A stretch of 64,000 bases of DNA from DASSFZ01 sp035283185 (GCA_035283185.1 DATEUJ010000179.1:12201-76200), one strand, 5' to 3'; shown: positions 48,118 to 56,665, counted from the first letter of the stretch. Numbers and translations are program-made. The notes: a model not told the origin generated them from the sequence alone.

Positions 48118-48534
48118 ATGAACGAGCCCATGAAGCAACTTGTAGCCGATCTGCTCGCAGCCTTGAACGCGCACGATGTGGAGCGCGTGGCGGGCTTCTA
48201 CGCGCCGACTTACGAGGAATTAGACGTGGCGCAGGCTGCCGTCCTGGTCGGCCCTGAAGGCATCCGCCGCACATTGGCGAATTATCTGTGCGCCTTTCCC
48301 GACTTGCATTTCACGTTGGACGATCTCATCACCGAGGGGAATCGCGCCGTCCTGGTCTGGACGCTGCGCGGCACACATCGGGGCACCTTGATGCACATTC
48401 CGCCGACGGGCCGACTGGTGGCCGTGCGCGGCACGTCGCTGCTGACGATCGAAGATGGCAAGATTCGGCGCGGGCTGCGCATCTGGGACTTGGCCGGGCT
48501 GCTGCGATCGATCGGGCTGCTGCCAGAACTGTAG
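48118..48534 (+). CDS. SnoaL-like (ester cyclase) protein
   Basis: A 138-residue NTF2-fold protein: MNEPMKQLVADLLAALNAHD start, FPDLHFTLDDLITEGNRAVLVWTLRGTHRGTL and IPPTGRLVAVRGTSLLTIEDGKI, the SnoaL ester-cyclase pattern. It starts 3 bases after the previous stop, so it is co-translated. It is a paralogue of 42304 and 50465. Confidence 0.8.
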   Translation: MNEPMKQLVADLLAALNAHDVERVAGFYAPTYEELDVAQAAVLVGPEGIRRTLANYLCAFPDLHFTLDDLITEGNRAVLVWTLRGTHRGTLMHIPPTGRLVAVRGTSLLTIEDGKIRRGLRIWDLAGLLRSIGLLPEL

Positions 48535-48559
48535 ACTGATTTCAAGGAGAGAACCAGAG

Positions 48560-49171
48560 ATGAAATCCATATCCTTTGAACGCTTCGGCGGTCTATGCGC
48601 TATCCTCACCGGTATCTCCGGATTCCTGTATTCGGTTGCCTTCATCATCATCTCACGTAATGCACCGGCTCTAGGCGACCTGCTCAGCGCGCTGTTCCTG
48701 ATGCTGGGTGGGCTGCTCGCCACCGCTGCGCTGGTCGGCGTCTACAATCGCCTGCGCGAGACGGAGGCGGCCTTTGCCCTTTGGGCGCTGCTGTTGGGCC
48801 TGGTGGGCGCGATCGGCTCGGTGATTCACGGCGGCTACGATCTGGCCAACGTGATCAACCCACCGGCCTCGCCCGGTCTCGGCCTGCCCAACGCGATCGA
48901 TCCGCGCGGACTGTTGACCTTCGGCGTTGCGGGCGTCGCCCTGTTCGTCATCGCCTGGCTGATCGGGCGCGGTGGGCAGTTCCCGAGGGGCCTCGGCTAT
49001 CTGGGCTACGTGTCCGCCGTTCTGTTGGTTTTCCTTTACCTCGGGCGCTTGATCGTCCTGGACGCGACCAGTCCGCTGATTGTCGTGCCCGCGCTACTGG
49101 AGGGCTTTCTGGTCAACCCGATCTGGTATATCTGGCTCGGTCTCGTGCTGTGGCGTGGGAAGAGTGCGTAA
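48560..49171 (+). CDS. Multi-helix membrane protein (DUF4386-like), paralogue 1
   Basis: A 203-residue protein with about six membrane helices. It begins MKSISFERFGGLCAILTGIS, an opening shared with the proteins at 49198 and 54186 (SFxxFxGxxA). The middle has an amphipathic YDLANVINPPA loop. This layout resembles DUF4386-type proteins of unknown function. AAGGAGAG precedes the ATG. Confidence 0.65.
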   Translation: MKSISFERFGGLCAILTGISGFLYSVAFIIISRNAPALGDLLSALFLMLGGLLATAALVGVYNRLRETEAAFALWALLLGLVGAIGSVIHGGYDLANVINPPASPGLGLPNAIDPRGLLTFGVAGVALFVIAWLIGRGGQFPRGLGYLGYVSAVLLVFLYLGRLIVLDATSPLIVVPALLEGFLVNPIWYIWLGLVLWRGKSA

Positions 49172-49197
49172 GGCGACACGATCTTAAGGGGGCTGAC

Positions 49198-49875
49198 ATG
49201 GATGAGCGATCATTCCAAAAATTCGCGGGCGCGGCGGCGGTCATTGTGGCGCTGAGTTCGCTGCTCTACGGGCTGGTATTCCTTTTCCTGCTGCCCGCCG
49301 CGCAAAAAGGCGCGCCACCTGATTCCTTGACCTCGTTCGCTGCAAATCCAACGCCGCGCCAAATTTTGAGCCTCCTGTTTGCAGTAGGTGGCGTTGCGGC
49401 AACGGCGGCGATGATCGGCATCTATCGGCAGGTGCGCGAAGGAAACCAGGGCTGGGCATTTTGGTCCGCTGCACTCGGCCTCGCGTATGGCCTGTTGACG
49501 GCTGTGCATGGGATTTATTTGCTGTTCCTCAATCCCACGCTAAGCGCGCTGTATGCCCGAAACGATGCGGCGATCCAGGCCGCGGCGGTGGTCGTCGGCT
49601 ATGTGCCATCACCACTCGATCCGTCAAGTTTCAGCAAATTCCTCTTGTCGGGTATCTGGCTCTTGGTCACCGGCACGTTGATGCTGCGCACCAGCTCCTT
49701 CGCACGTGGGCTGGGTTATCTCGCGCTTGCCGCCGGTGTCGGCGTGATTTTGCTCTTCATCGGCACGGCGACCGGCACGTTGTTTCTGGTACTCGCGACC
49801 GGCGTGCCGGGTTCGGCGGTAATTGGTCCGCTCTTTTGGCTGGGGGTGGGCTATACTCTATGGACAAAACCATGA
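49198..49875 (+). CDS. Multi-helix membrane protein (DUF4386-like), paralogue 2
   Basis: A 225-residue protein with about six membrane helices and the family opening MDERSFQKFAGAAAVIVALS. The loop after helix 1 (PAAQKGAPPDSLTSFAANPT) resembles the one in the protein at 54186 (PPAQQQPIGDLGGFVASLAQNPT). It ends in FWLGVGYTLW, matching FWLWFGVLI in that paralogue. It follows paralogue 1 by 26 bases. TTAAGGGGG precedes the ATG. Confidence 0.65.
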   Translation: MDERSFQKFAGAAAVIVALSSLLYGLVFLFLLPAAQKGAPPDSLTSFAANPTPRQILSLLFAVGGVAATAAMIGIYRQVREGNQGWAFWSAALGLAYGLLTAVHGIYLLFLNPTLSALYARNDAAIQAAAVVVGYVPSPLDPSSFSKFLLSGIWLLVTGTLMLRTSSFARGLGYLALAAGVGVILLFIGTATGTLFLVLATGVPGSAVIGPLFWLGVGYTLWTKP

Positions 49876-50006
49876 AAGCCGTGCCCAACACCTTCGGCGT
49901 AGCCAACCTGGAAAGCCCGGCCGATAACCTGCTGCATCTGGTCGTGGGCATCTGGGCGCTGTACGCGGCGCTGCGGCCGGCCGGCATGCAGAAGACAGCA
50001 ATGTAA
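49860..50006 (+). pseudogene. Short DUF4383-like membrane fragment
   Basis: A 48-codon frame overlapping the end of the previous gene. Residues TFGVANLESPADNLLHLVVGIWALYAALRP match the conserved asparagine/histidine helix (N-x-LHL-x-x-G) of DUF4383-like membrane proteins, which are normally over 100 residues with four helices. Only this one helix remains. Confidence 0.4.
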
Positions 50007-50041
50007 GCAGCCGCCGGAGCAGAGCGGCCAGGAGGATACGC

Positions 50042-50311
50042 ATGAAGCACATCATGATTCGAATCATGACCGAAGACTACGACGCCTGGCTGAAGGTCCA
50101 TTACGAATTCACCGAAACGCGCAAGACATACGGCATGACGGATGGGCCGGTATACCGCGACATCGACAACCCGAATGCGGCGCTGTTCCACATCATGGTC
50201 GACGATGTGCCACGGGCAATGGAATGGTTCAAGTCACCGTTGTTCAAGGAGGCCACCGCACGGGCCAAGGTGACAGGGCGCGAATTTTACTTTGCCGAAA
50301 GACAACCGTAG
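50042..50311 (+). CDS. Small dimeric alpha/beta-barrel-like protein
   Basis: An 89-residue protein with the pattern strand (KHIMIRIMTEDYDAWLKVH), helix, strand (ALFHIMVDDVPRAMEWF), helix and final strand (GREFYFAERQP), as in dimeric ABM-like ferredoxin-fold proteins. GCCAGGAGG precedes the ATG. Distantly similar in shape to the protein at 36626. Function unknown; ligand binding or oxygenation is typical for the fold. Confidence 0.6.
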   Translation: MKHIMIRIMTEDYDAWLKVHYEFTETRKTYGMTDGPVYRDIDNPNAALFHIMVDDVPRAMEWFKSPLFKEATARAKVTGREFYFAERQP

Positions 50312-50464
50312 CGGACTGGAGATCGTTCATCGCCCGGTGGCAGAGGAAGGAGGTGAGCGTCGTCAGGCAAAACAGTTGAGCCGTATTCTCCAATCGTCCG
50401 ATCTATAATCGCTGGTGCGACTCGTCTGAGCCGCACCCCACTGTTCGCCAAGGAGAAATATCCC

Positions 50465-50899
50465 ATGTCAACCGAAGAAAACAAGGCCTTTGCCCGCCGC
50501 GCTTACGACGCCTTTAATCAAGGCTTACGGACGGGTAACCTGGCCGCGCTGGACGAAGTAATCGCCGGCAATATGGTGGACCACAATCCGGCTCCCGGGC
50601 AGGGACCGGGACTCGAAGGCGCGAAGCAGGTTTTCACTCAATTCTTTGCCGCCTTCCCTGACCTCCAGTTTACGGTTGAGGATATGATCGCCGAAGGAGA
50701 CAAAGTTGCATCCCGCATTACGGCTCGCGGGACGCACAAGGGCGATTTTCAGGGTATTCCCGCGACCGGCAAACAGGTGATGCAGACCGGGATCGACATC
50801 CTCCGCATCGCTGGCGGCAAGATTGTGGAGCGCTGGGGCGAGTTTGACAACCTGGGCCTGCTGCAGCAGCTCGGCGTCGTCCCGCCACCGCCGGGGTAG
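50465..50899 (+). CDS. SnoaL-like (ester cyclase) protein
   Basis: A 144-residue NTF2-fold protein, clearly a paralogue of 42304: MSTEENKAFARRAYDAFNQG, FPDLQFTVEDMIAEGDKVASRITARGTHKGDFQGIPATGK and the end WGEFDNLGLLQQLGV. AAGGAG precedes the ATG. The upstream spacer (50312-50464) has a TATAAT (50404-50409) and two TGAGC words 23 bases apart, a possible third relative of the direct-repeat promoters. Confidence 0.82.
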   Translation: MSTEENKAFARRAYDAFNQGLRTGNLAALDEVIAGNMVDHNPAPGQGPGLEGAKQVFTQFFAAFPDLQFTVEDMIAEGDKVASRITARGTHKGDFQGIPATGKQVMQTGIDILRIAGGKIVERWGEFDNLGLLQQLGVVPPPPG

Positions 50900-50912
50900 G
50901 GCGGATGGTAGT

Positions 50913-50954
50913 GCGTGAAACGTAAAACGTGAAACGTAAAACGTGATGCGTGAG
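50913..50954. repeat. ACGTGAA/ACGTAAA heptamer array
   Basis: Six tandem 7-base units: GCGTGAA, ACGTAAA, ACGTGAA, ACGTAAA, ACGTGAT, GCGTGAG. It begins 13 bases after the SnoaL stop codon. It is the same family as the array at the end of tail 2 (40324-40351). Confidence 0.75.
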
Positions 50955-51078
50955 TGGACTTCGCGTTTCATGCATCGGGGGTTCATGCAGGCCGCCGCGA
51001 GATTTCAGCAGCGGCGGCCTGGTGAGCGTTTCGTCCTGGCCAAAGGACGTTGACCCGAGCCGCTCAGCAGGAGGGACG

Positions 51079-51951
51079 ATGACTGAGACTATCTTAACCC
51101 ACCCGTCGGACGAAGAACTTGCCGCCGCTGTCCAGGAGAACCTGTATGCCCTGTTCCGCGCCATGGCGACCCTACCCGGCAGCGAACTTGTCGAAAGCGA
51201 AAAACAGAGCCATCATCTGGCCTTCCCGTCCAATCCGATGTACAAAGGCGTGTGGCGCACGCGCCTGTCGCTGGGCGAAGTGGACAACGTCATCGATGAA
51301 ACTATCGAGTGGTTCAAGGCGCGCAACGCTCCCTTTCTATTCTGGTGGACCGGGCCTGGCACCACGCCGGATGTTTTGGGTGAACGGCTCGTCGCTCGTG
51401 GGTTTGTGTCGATGGAAGCGCAATTGGAACACGTAGCTTCCGGCATGAAGTTCGCCGAATTGGGCGCGCCAGGCATGGTGGCCGACCTGCATCACATGAA
51501 CGAAGCTGCGCTGACCCACGTGCCATCCGGGTTCACCATCGAAGAAGTGCGGGATGAGGCCGCGCTGCACGATTTCAAGCGCGTGCTCATCGAGGGCTAC
51601 GAAATACCCGAAGGGATGGCGCACGGCTGGGTGCAAGCCGCGCTAGGCTTTGGCGTTGCGCGCACACCGTGGAAAATGGTTCTGGGCAAATTGAACGGTG
51701 AGCCGGTGGCCACACATCTCCTCTTCAACGGCGCAGGAGTAGCCGGTGTCTACGGGGTGGCGACTGTGCCGTCGGCGCGCGGCAAAGGCATTGGCGGTGC
51801 GATCACGCTCAAGCCTTTGCTCGAAGCGCGCGAGATGGGCTATCACTACGCCGTGCTGTTTTCGACAGAAATGGGCATCCACGCCTATGAGCGCATCGGC
51901 TTTCGCCTGTGCAATGTCAGGATTAACCGCTACTTGTGGCGGAATGCGTAA
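51079..51951 (+). CDS. GNAT-family N-acetyltransferase
   Basis: A 290-residue protein. The N-terminal half is a degenerate GNAT-like fold, and the C-terminal half is a recognisable GNAT domain with YGVATVPSARGKGIGGAITL (motif A, about residues 226-245) and a final strand ending MGIHAYERIGFRLCN. Substrate unknown. GCAGGAGG precedes the ATG; longer in-frame starts include repeat-like upstream sequence. It lies 40 bases before the NTF2 protein gene, on the same strand. Confidence 0.8.
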   Translation: MTETILTHPSDEELAAAVQENLYALFRAMATLPGSELVESEKQSHHLAFPSNPMYKGVWRTRLSLGEVDNVIDETIEWFKARNAPFLFWWTGPGTTPDVLGERLVARGFVSMEAQLEHVASGMKFAELGAPGMVADLHHMNEAALTHVPSGFTIEEVRDEAALHDFKRVLIEGYEIPEGMAHGWVQAALGFGVARTPWKMVLGKLNGEPVATHLLFNGAGVAGVYGVATVPSARGKGIGGAITLKPLLEAREMGYHYAVLFSTEMGIHAYERIGFRLCNVRINRYLWRNA

Positions 51952-51990
51952 CCGGCATCCAGAGAAACTACGACAAGAGGAGGCGGAGCC

Positions 51991-52377
51991 ATGACCGAAC
52001 AAGACAAGCGCAACATCGAAGCCGTTCAGCGCATGTATCGGGGCGAGTCGGAAGAATTCGCGACGATTGCGCCGGACATCGTCTGGCACGTGCCCGGGCA
52101 CAACCCGGTGTCGGGCGAATATCGAGGATACGAAGCGTACACCGAATTGATGCCGTCACGCATGGCGCCTCTGACACAGTGGGACTTTGAGCTCGAAGAC
52201 GTGATGGTCAACGGCAACTATGTGGTGACCACCTTTCACCTCAAAGGCGAGCGCAAGGGCAAGAGAGTGGACCTCAAGGGTGCGCACGCGATGCGCCTCA
52301 ACGACAGGGGACAAGTCGTCGAAGGCTGGGGCTTCACGGACAATCAAGATGCGTTGGATGATTTCTTCTCTGAGTGA
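51991..52377 (+). CDS. NTF2-like/SnoaL-fold protein
   Basis: A 128-residue protein: MTEQDKRNIEAVQRMYRGES, IVWHVPGHNPVSGEYRG (the usual VWHVPG cavity motif), ELEDVMVNGNYVVTTFHLKGERKGKRVD and WGFTDNQDALDDFF. It belongs to the nuclear transport factor 2-like group of small ligand-binding or isomerase proteins. GAGGAGG precedes the ATG. The next gene starts about 60 bases later. Confidence 0.82.
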   Translation: MTEQDKRNIEAVQRMYRGESEEFATIAPDIVWHVPGHNPVSGEYRGYEAYTELMPSRMAPLTQWDFELEDVMVNGNYVVTTFHLKGERKGKRVDLKGAHAMRLNDRGQVVEGWGFTDNQDALDDFFSE

Positions 52378-52442
52378 GGTGAATATCTGTGGCAGCGCGA
52401 GCGATCTCTGCTGAGAACGGCTCGAAACCAATTGGGCGTGTG

Positions 52443-52910
52443 ATGAATACACTGGCAAGCTCAACTCGCATCTACACGTCGATTCACATTGCCCGGCCCG
52501 TCGAGCAGGTCTTCGACTTCGTGACGACCTCGGGCAACTGGCCAAAGTGGCATCCGGCGTCGCTCGGCGTGCGAGGGTCAGTCGATCATCCCATGCAGGT
52601 CAGCGAGCAGGTGACCGAGGACTTCCTTGTCGCTGGTCGGCGCGGCAGCGTCGTGTGGACAGTCACCGCGTGCGAGCCGCCGCGCCGCTGGGCGATCGAC
52701 GGCAAGATCGTCGGCAGGTCGTCAGGTGGGATCATCACCTATACGCTAAGGCCCGTCGATGGCGAGACACGATTCGAGCGCGAGTTTGTCTACACGATAC
52801 CGAACGCCCTTTTCTCATTGCTCGATCGGCTGTTCTATCGCCGCCGCGTCGAGGCCGAATCGGCCGAGGCGCTGCGGCGGCTGAAACAGATACTGGAATC
52901 ACTTGGGTAG
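52443..52910 (+). CDS. SRPBCC (polyketide cyclase-like) protein
   Basis: A 155-residue protein with the SRPBCC/Bet v1-like fold: IYTSIHIARPVEQVFDFVTTSGNWPKWHP-type start, GSVVWTVTACEPPRRWAIDG, GIITYTLRPVDGETRFEREFVY and a long C-terminal helix. It probably binds a hydrophobic ligand. The ATG at 52443 fits the fold; a GTG at 52389 would add 18 residues. It ends 6 bases before the MpaB-like oxygenase gene, so the two are co-translated. Confidence 0.82.
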   Translation: MNTLASSTRIYTSIHIARPVEQVFDFVTTSGNWPKWHPASLGVRGSVDHPMQVSEQVTEDFLVAGRRGSVVWTVTACEPPRRWAIDGKIVGRSSGGIITYTLRPVDGETRFEREFVYTIPNALFSLLDRLFYRRRVEAESAEALRRLKQILESLG

Positions 52911-52916
52911 AGATAG

Positions 52917-53759
52917 ATGTCCAAACGTACGTTCCTGAACAGCATTCGACAGCTCGATCCCGAACGCGATCATCTGGAGATCGTCTACCTCGACACGTTC
53001 CACGAGTTTCCGTGGGACACGACACGCTCGCTGGAATTTGCGCTGTTCCGCACGTTCGCCGTACCGAGCATCGGCGGGCTGCTCGATCGCACTGGCGAGT
53101 TTGCGCAGCGCCCTCAGAAGCGCTACGACGACACCGACCTGATCTTGAGCGAGATTCTTGAGCATGGCTACGACAGCGAGCGCGGTCGGGCCGCCATTCG
53201 CCGCATGAACCGCCTGCACGGACGCTTCGACATCTCGAACGAGGACTATCTCTATGTGGCCTCCACTTTCATCTTCGAGCCGATTCGCTGGAATGCGCGC
53301 TTCGGCTGGCGGCCGTTAATCGATCAGGAGAAACTCGCCGCCTTTTATTACTGGCGCGAGATCGGTCGCCGCATGAACATCCGGTCGATTCCTGACGGCT
53401 TGGGTGAGCTCGAGCGCTACAATGTCGAATACGAGCGCGAGCATTTTCGCTATTCTGATGCGAACCGGCGCGTAGCCGCCGCCGTACGCAACATGTTTCT
53501 CGGCTGGTTTTTGCCCAGGCCCCTGCACCGGCTGGGTGAGCCGGCGATATACGCGATGCTCGACGAGCCTTTGCTCGAAGCGTTCGGCTTCCCGAAACCG
53601 CCGCCGGCGCTGCGGCGTCTCGTGGAAGGCGCGTTGAAGATGCGTGGGCGGCTCATTCGCCTGTTGCCGGAGCGGCGCAAGCCGCGCCTGCGCACCGGCC
53701 CGCGGCGCCCGACGTATCCGAAAGGCTATCGCATCGAGGCGCTCGGTCCGCAGATATAG
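52917..53759 (+). CDS. MpaB-like oxygenase (DUF2236, rubber oxygenase-like family)
   Basis: A 280-residue protein matching the DUF2236/MpaB family, which includes the b-type haem latex-clearing protein and fungal MpaB oxygenase. Conserved segments are GEFAQRPQKRYDDTDL (about residues 60-76), RRMNRLHGRFDISNEDYLYV (about 100-120; the His is a candidate haem ligand) and FIFEPIRWNARFGWRPL. The C-terminal 60 residues are basic. Oxidative cleavage of an isoprenoid or another lipid is the family precedent; the real substrate here is unknown. Confidence 0.8.
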   Translation: MSKRTFLNSIRQLDPERDHLEIVYLDTFHEFPWDTTRSLEFALFRTFAVPSIGGLLDRTGEFAQRPQKRYDDTDLILSEILEHGYDSERGRAAIRRMNRLHGRFDISNEDYLYVASTFIFEPIRWNARFGWRPLIDQEKLAAFYYWREIGRRMNIRSIPDGLGELERYNVEYEREHFRYSDANRRVAAAVRNMFLGWFLPRPLHRLGEPAIYAMLDEPLLEAFGFPKPPPALRRLVEGALKMRGRLIRLLPERRKPRLRTGPRRPTYPKGYRIEALGPQI

Positions 53760-53775
53760 CGAAGGAGGATATAAC

Positions 53776-54165
53776 ATGGATAAACCGCTTATGTTGCTGA
53801 CGAAGATCCTGCTCGCGCTGTGGGCGCTGATTACCGTCCCCGGCGGATTGCTCGTGATCTTCTACGGCCCGTTCGCCACTTCCATTGTGTGGCCACCGCC
53901 GCTTGCAGCCATTCCGACCTTTCATGCTCAGTTGTACGCTGCGATTGCCATAGGAACGGGTGTAGGCTCGCTGGTGGTGCTCAGACAGAACCGCTGGGGC
54001 AGCGCACAATCCATGATCGCGCTCTACTTCGCCAATGCGGTGTTTGCCGAATATGCGGCGTTCGCGCAGGTCGCCGCGGGCCCAGTGCCGTTCCAGGTGT
54101 GGTTCTACATCATTTTGGGCGTCTTCTACCTGGTGTCGATCGTTGTGATCTGGAGGGGACAGTAG
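53776..54165 (+). CDS. Small four-helix membrane protein
   Basis: A 129-residue protein with four membrane helices (LLTKILLALWALITVPGGLL, LYAAIAIGTGVGSLVVL, SMIALYFANAVFAEYAAF, FYIILGVFYLVSIVVIW). GAAGGAGG precedes the ATG. No family is firmly recognised. It precedes the DUF4386-like gene as 47704 precedes 48560, which suggests two related gene sets. Confidence 0.65.
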   Translation: MDKPLMLLTKILLALWALITVPGGLLVIFYGPFATSIVWPPPLAAIPTFHAQLYAAIAIGTGVGSLVVLRQNRWGSAQSMIALYFANAVFAEYAAFAQVAAGPVPFQVWFYIILGVFYLVSIVVIWRGQ

Positions 54166-54185
54166 CCAGCAGCATGAGGAGATGG

Positions 54186-54893
54186 ATGATGAACGACAAG
54201 TCGTTCGTACGCTTCGGCGGCCTGTCTGGAATACTGCTGGCTTTAACGGCCTGGGTCGCCGTGGCCGTGTATTTTGTGATGGTGCCACCCGCGCAGCAGC
54301 AGCCGATCGGTGATCTCGGCGGGTTTGTTGCTTCGCTGGCGCAGAACCCGACCGGCACACTGCTCTACACCGGCCTGTACGCGCTCACCGCCTTCTGGTC
54401 GATCAGCGCGACAATCGGGGTCTATTACGTCGTCCGCAAAAGCGGCGAAGCCTGGGCTTTCTTTGCGACCATCGTCGGCGCGATCAACGCGGTCGGTTGG
54501 CTGTTGACCGGTCTGGCGCAATTGGCAAACCTGCGCTACATCGCGTCGCTGTCCGGCGCCGAGGCGGTGGATGTCGCGCGTATGCTGCTGATGACGCCGC
54601 TATCGATCAACCCATTCAACCTGATGACCTCCGGCCTGACGTCGATCTGGTTCCTGGTCACAGCGCTGCTCATTTTGCGCACCAGCGGCATGCCGAAATT
54701 GCTCGGCTATCTGGGGCTGGTAGCCTTCGCCGACCTGGCCGTCGGGTTCATTGCATCGCTCGCCGGCGTCGTGGTGGTGCCGACGCTTACGGCGATCATC
54801 GCCGGCGCGGTCGGCGGCCCGATCTTCTGGCTGTGGTTTGGCGTGTTGATCCGGCGCAGCGCCGACGGCATGGGCGAGGCCGGCACCCGCTGA
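54186..54893 (+). CDS. Multi-helix membrane protein (DUF4386-like), paralogue 3
   Basis: A 235-residue protein with about six membrane helices, starting MMNDKSFVRFGGLSGILLAL like the proteins at 48560 and 49198. The loop PPAQQQPIGDLGGFVASLAQNPTGT precedes a helix with YTGLYALTAFW. GAGGAG precedes the second of several clustered ATG codons. It ends 13 bases before the DUF2652 gene. Confidence 0.65.
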   Translation: MMNDKSFVRFGGLSGILLALTAWVAVAVYFVMVPPAQQQPIGDLGGFVASLAQNPTGTLLYTGLYALTAFWSISATIGVYYVVRKSGEAWAFFATIVGAINAVGWLLTGLAQLANLRYIASLSGAEAVDVARMLLMTPLSINPFNLMTSGLTSIWFLVTALLILRTSGMPKLLGYLGLVAFADLAVGFIASLAGVVVVPTLTAIIAGAVGGPIFWLWFGVLIRRSADGMGEAGTR

Positions 54894-54906
54894 GATTGAA
54901 CAGGGC

Positions 54907-56052
54907 ATGGATCCCAAGACCCAGCACGGCTACCTAGTACTCGCGGATATCTCCGGCTACACGGCGTATCTGGCGGGCGTCGAGCTAACGCACGCGCACG
55001 AGATCCTGACCGAGCTGCTCGAACTGATCGTCGGGCAGCTCAAGCCGGTGCTGACGATCTCGAAGCTGGAAGGCGACGCCGTGTTCGCCTACGCGCTGCA
55101 GTCGAAGGTGCCGCGCGGCGAGACGCTGCTCGAACTGGTCGAGGCCACCTACGTCGCGTTTCGCGATCGGCGGGAAGCGATTCGCCGTCGCACGACGTGC
55201 GAGTGCAACGCCTGCCGCAACATCCCGTCGCTGGACCTGAAGTTCATTGCCCACTACGGCGACTTCATGACGCAGACCGTGGCCGGCATCCGGGAGCTGG
55301 TCGGCACCGATGTGAACATGGCGCATCGCCTGCTGAAGAACAACGTCAAGGAGGTGACGGGCTGGCGCGCTTACGCGCTGTTCACCGAACAGACTCTGGC
55401 GCACATGGGAGTCGATCCGGAGGACACGATTGCCCAGACTGAAGTCTATGACCTGGGCGAAGTCCGCACGCGCAGCCTGAACCTGCAGGCCCGCTACCGG
55501 GCACTGACCGATGCACGGCGCGTGATGCTCACGCCGGAAGAGGCCTATATCCACTTGACTCGCGATTATCCCGTCCCGCCGCCGATCGTATGGGAGTGGC
55601 TGAACGATCCGCAGAAGCGCACGCAGTACGCGTTTGAAAAAGGTTTTGTGTTCCAGGCTGCGGATCGCCCGGCGGGCCGCACCGATATCGGCGCGCGCAA
55701 TCACTGCGTTCACGGCAAGAAGGTTGCCATGTACGAAACCGTCCTCGACTGGCGGCCGTTCGATTATTTCACGGTCGAGCAGATATACTCCGGCTTCGTC
55801 GAGCGCATCACCTTTCGCTTGCAGCCGACTGCCAACGGCGGCACGCGGCTGAGCGTGTGTTGCAAGGGCCGCTCTCCAGCGCCCGGCTTTCTCAGCCGGC
55901 CTGTGTATATGTTCTTTGTGACGAAGCTCTATCCGTGGACGAAACTCATGGACCTAATGGGCCAGCGGATCGCGGAAGACACGGCGCGCCAGCTGCCCGA
56001 GCCTGTTCAGATTGCCGAGATCGCCGAGCCGACGACCGGCCCAGCCCTGTAG
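54907..56052 (+). CDS. DUF2652 (class III cyclase-like) domain fused to an SRPBCC domain, paralogue
   Basis: A 381-residue paralogue of the protein at 45983. The cyclase-like part has VLADISGYT (Asp 14), LEGDAVFAYA (Asp 57), the Cys motif CECNAC and LVGTDVNMAHRLLKNNV, where the Asn-x-x-x-Arg pattern is closer to that of active class III cyclases than in the first copy. The SRPBCC part begins near residue 215 (PVPPPIVWEWL, ARNHCVHGKKVAMYETVLDW). It probably senses a hydrophobic ligand; enzyme activity is untested. It overlaps no gene and is followed 13 bases later by a soluble protein gene. Confidence 0.82.
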   Translation: MDPKTQHGYLVLADISGYTAYLAGVELTHAHEILTELLELIVGQLKPVLTISKLEGDAVFAYALQSKVPRGETLLELVEATYVAFRDRREAIRRRTTCECNACRNIPSLDLKFIAHYGDFMTQTVAGIRELVGTDVNMAHRLLKNNVKEVTGWRAYALFTEQTLAHMGVDPEDTIAQTEVYDLGEVRTRSLNLQARYRALTDARRVMLTPEEAYIHLTRDYPVPPPIVWEWLNDPQKRTQYAFEKGFVFQAADRPAGRTDIGARNHCVHGKKVAMYETVLDWRPFDYFTVEQIYSGFVERITFRLQPTANGGTRLSVCCKGRSPAPGFLSRPVYMFFVTKLYPWTKLMDLMGQRIAEDTARQLPEPVQIAEIAEPTTGPAL

Positions 56053-56065
56053 AGCAGACGGCGAC

Positions 56066-56665
56066 ATGGAAACCGCAACCCCACTGCCTGCGAAGAGACT
56101 CAGCCCGATGCGGACGTTCGATCCGCGCAAGGTAGCGCGCTACGAAAAAGAGGCGTGGGTGGCCTATTACCATAGGCGCTGGCTACGCCTGATGCGCATG
56201 CTCATCGCGCTGGTGCGGGCGACGTTCGGGCTGTCGCTCGGGCAGGCGCTGGTCGTGGCGATTCCGCTCACGCGCGCTCAGATCAAGTTCGCGCCGAAAG
56301 ACAACGACGTGCCCGCGGCCGAGGCGGACATGCGCCGCTTCTATGAATTCGTCAAGAAGGTGCATCGCGAGGATTTCGACCCGGCGGAAGCGGCGCGGCT
56401 CGATGTGAACTGGTGGGTCGTGCATCGGCGGTTTTTCGGCGACAGCGAGCGCCAAGAGGTGATCGATGCCGTGGCGAAGTTATATGCGGCCATGTATCGC
56501 GTGCCGCACGGGTCGGTACGCGAGGCGGCGCTTCACCGCGCGCGGGCGATGGTCCACTCCGACCGCTGGATCGTCGAGGGCAAGTCAGAAAACAGCCCAC
56601 TTCTTGCGCAAGGGGAAGAGGAACTAATCAAGTCGTACACCGCACTGCGACAGGCGGTCAGTTAG
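56066..56665 (+). CDS. Conserved hypothetical protein next to DUF2652
   Basis: A 199-residue protein with a basic N terminus, a moderately hydrophobic segment (LMRMLIALVRATFGLSLGQALVVAI) and a helical C-terminal half rich in charged and aromatic residues (VNWWVVHRRFFGD, AKLYAAMYRVPHG, ALHRARAMVHSDRW). I do not recognise the family. The pattern around VHRRFFG could be a membrane-associated helical domain. The stop codon is the first three bases of an 8/7-base repeat array. Confidence 0.6.
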   Translation: METATPLPAKRLSPMRTFDPRKVARYEKEAWVAYYHRRWLRLMRMLIALVRATFGLSLGQALVVAIPLTRAQIKFAPKDNDVPAAEADMRRFYEFVKKVHREDFDPAEAARLDVNWWVVHRRFFGDSERQEVIDAVAKLYAAMYRVPHGSVREAALHRARAMVHSDRWIVEGKSENSPLLAQGEEELIKSYTALRQAVS

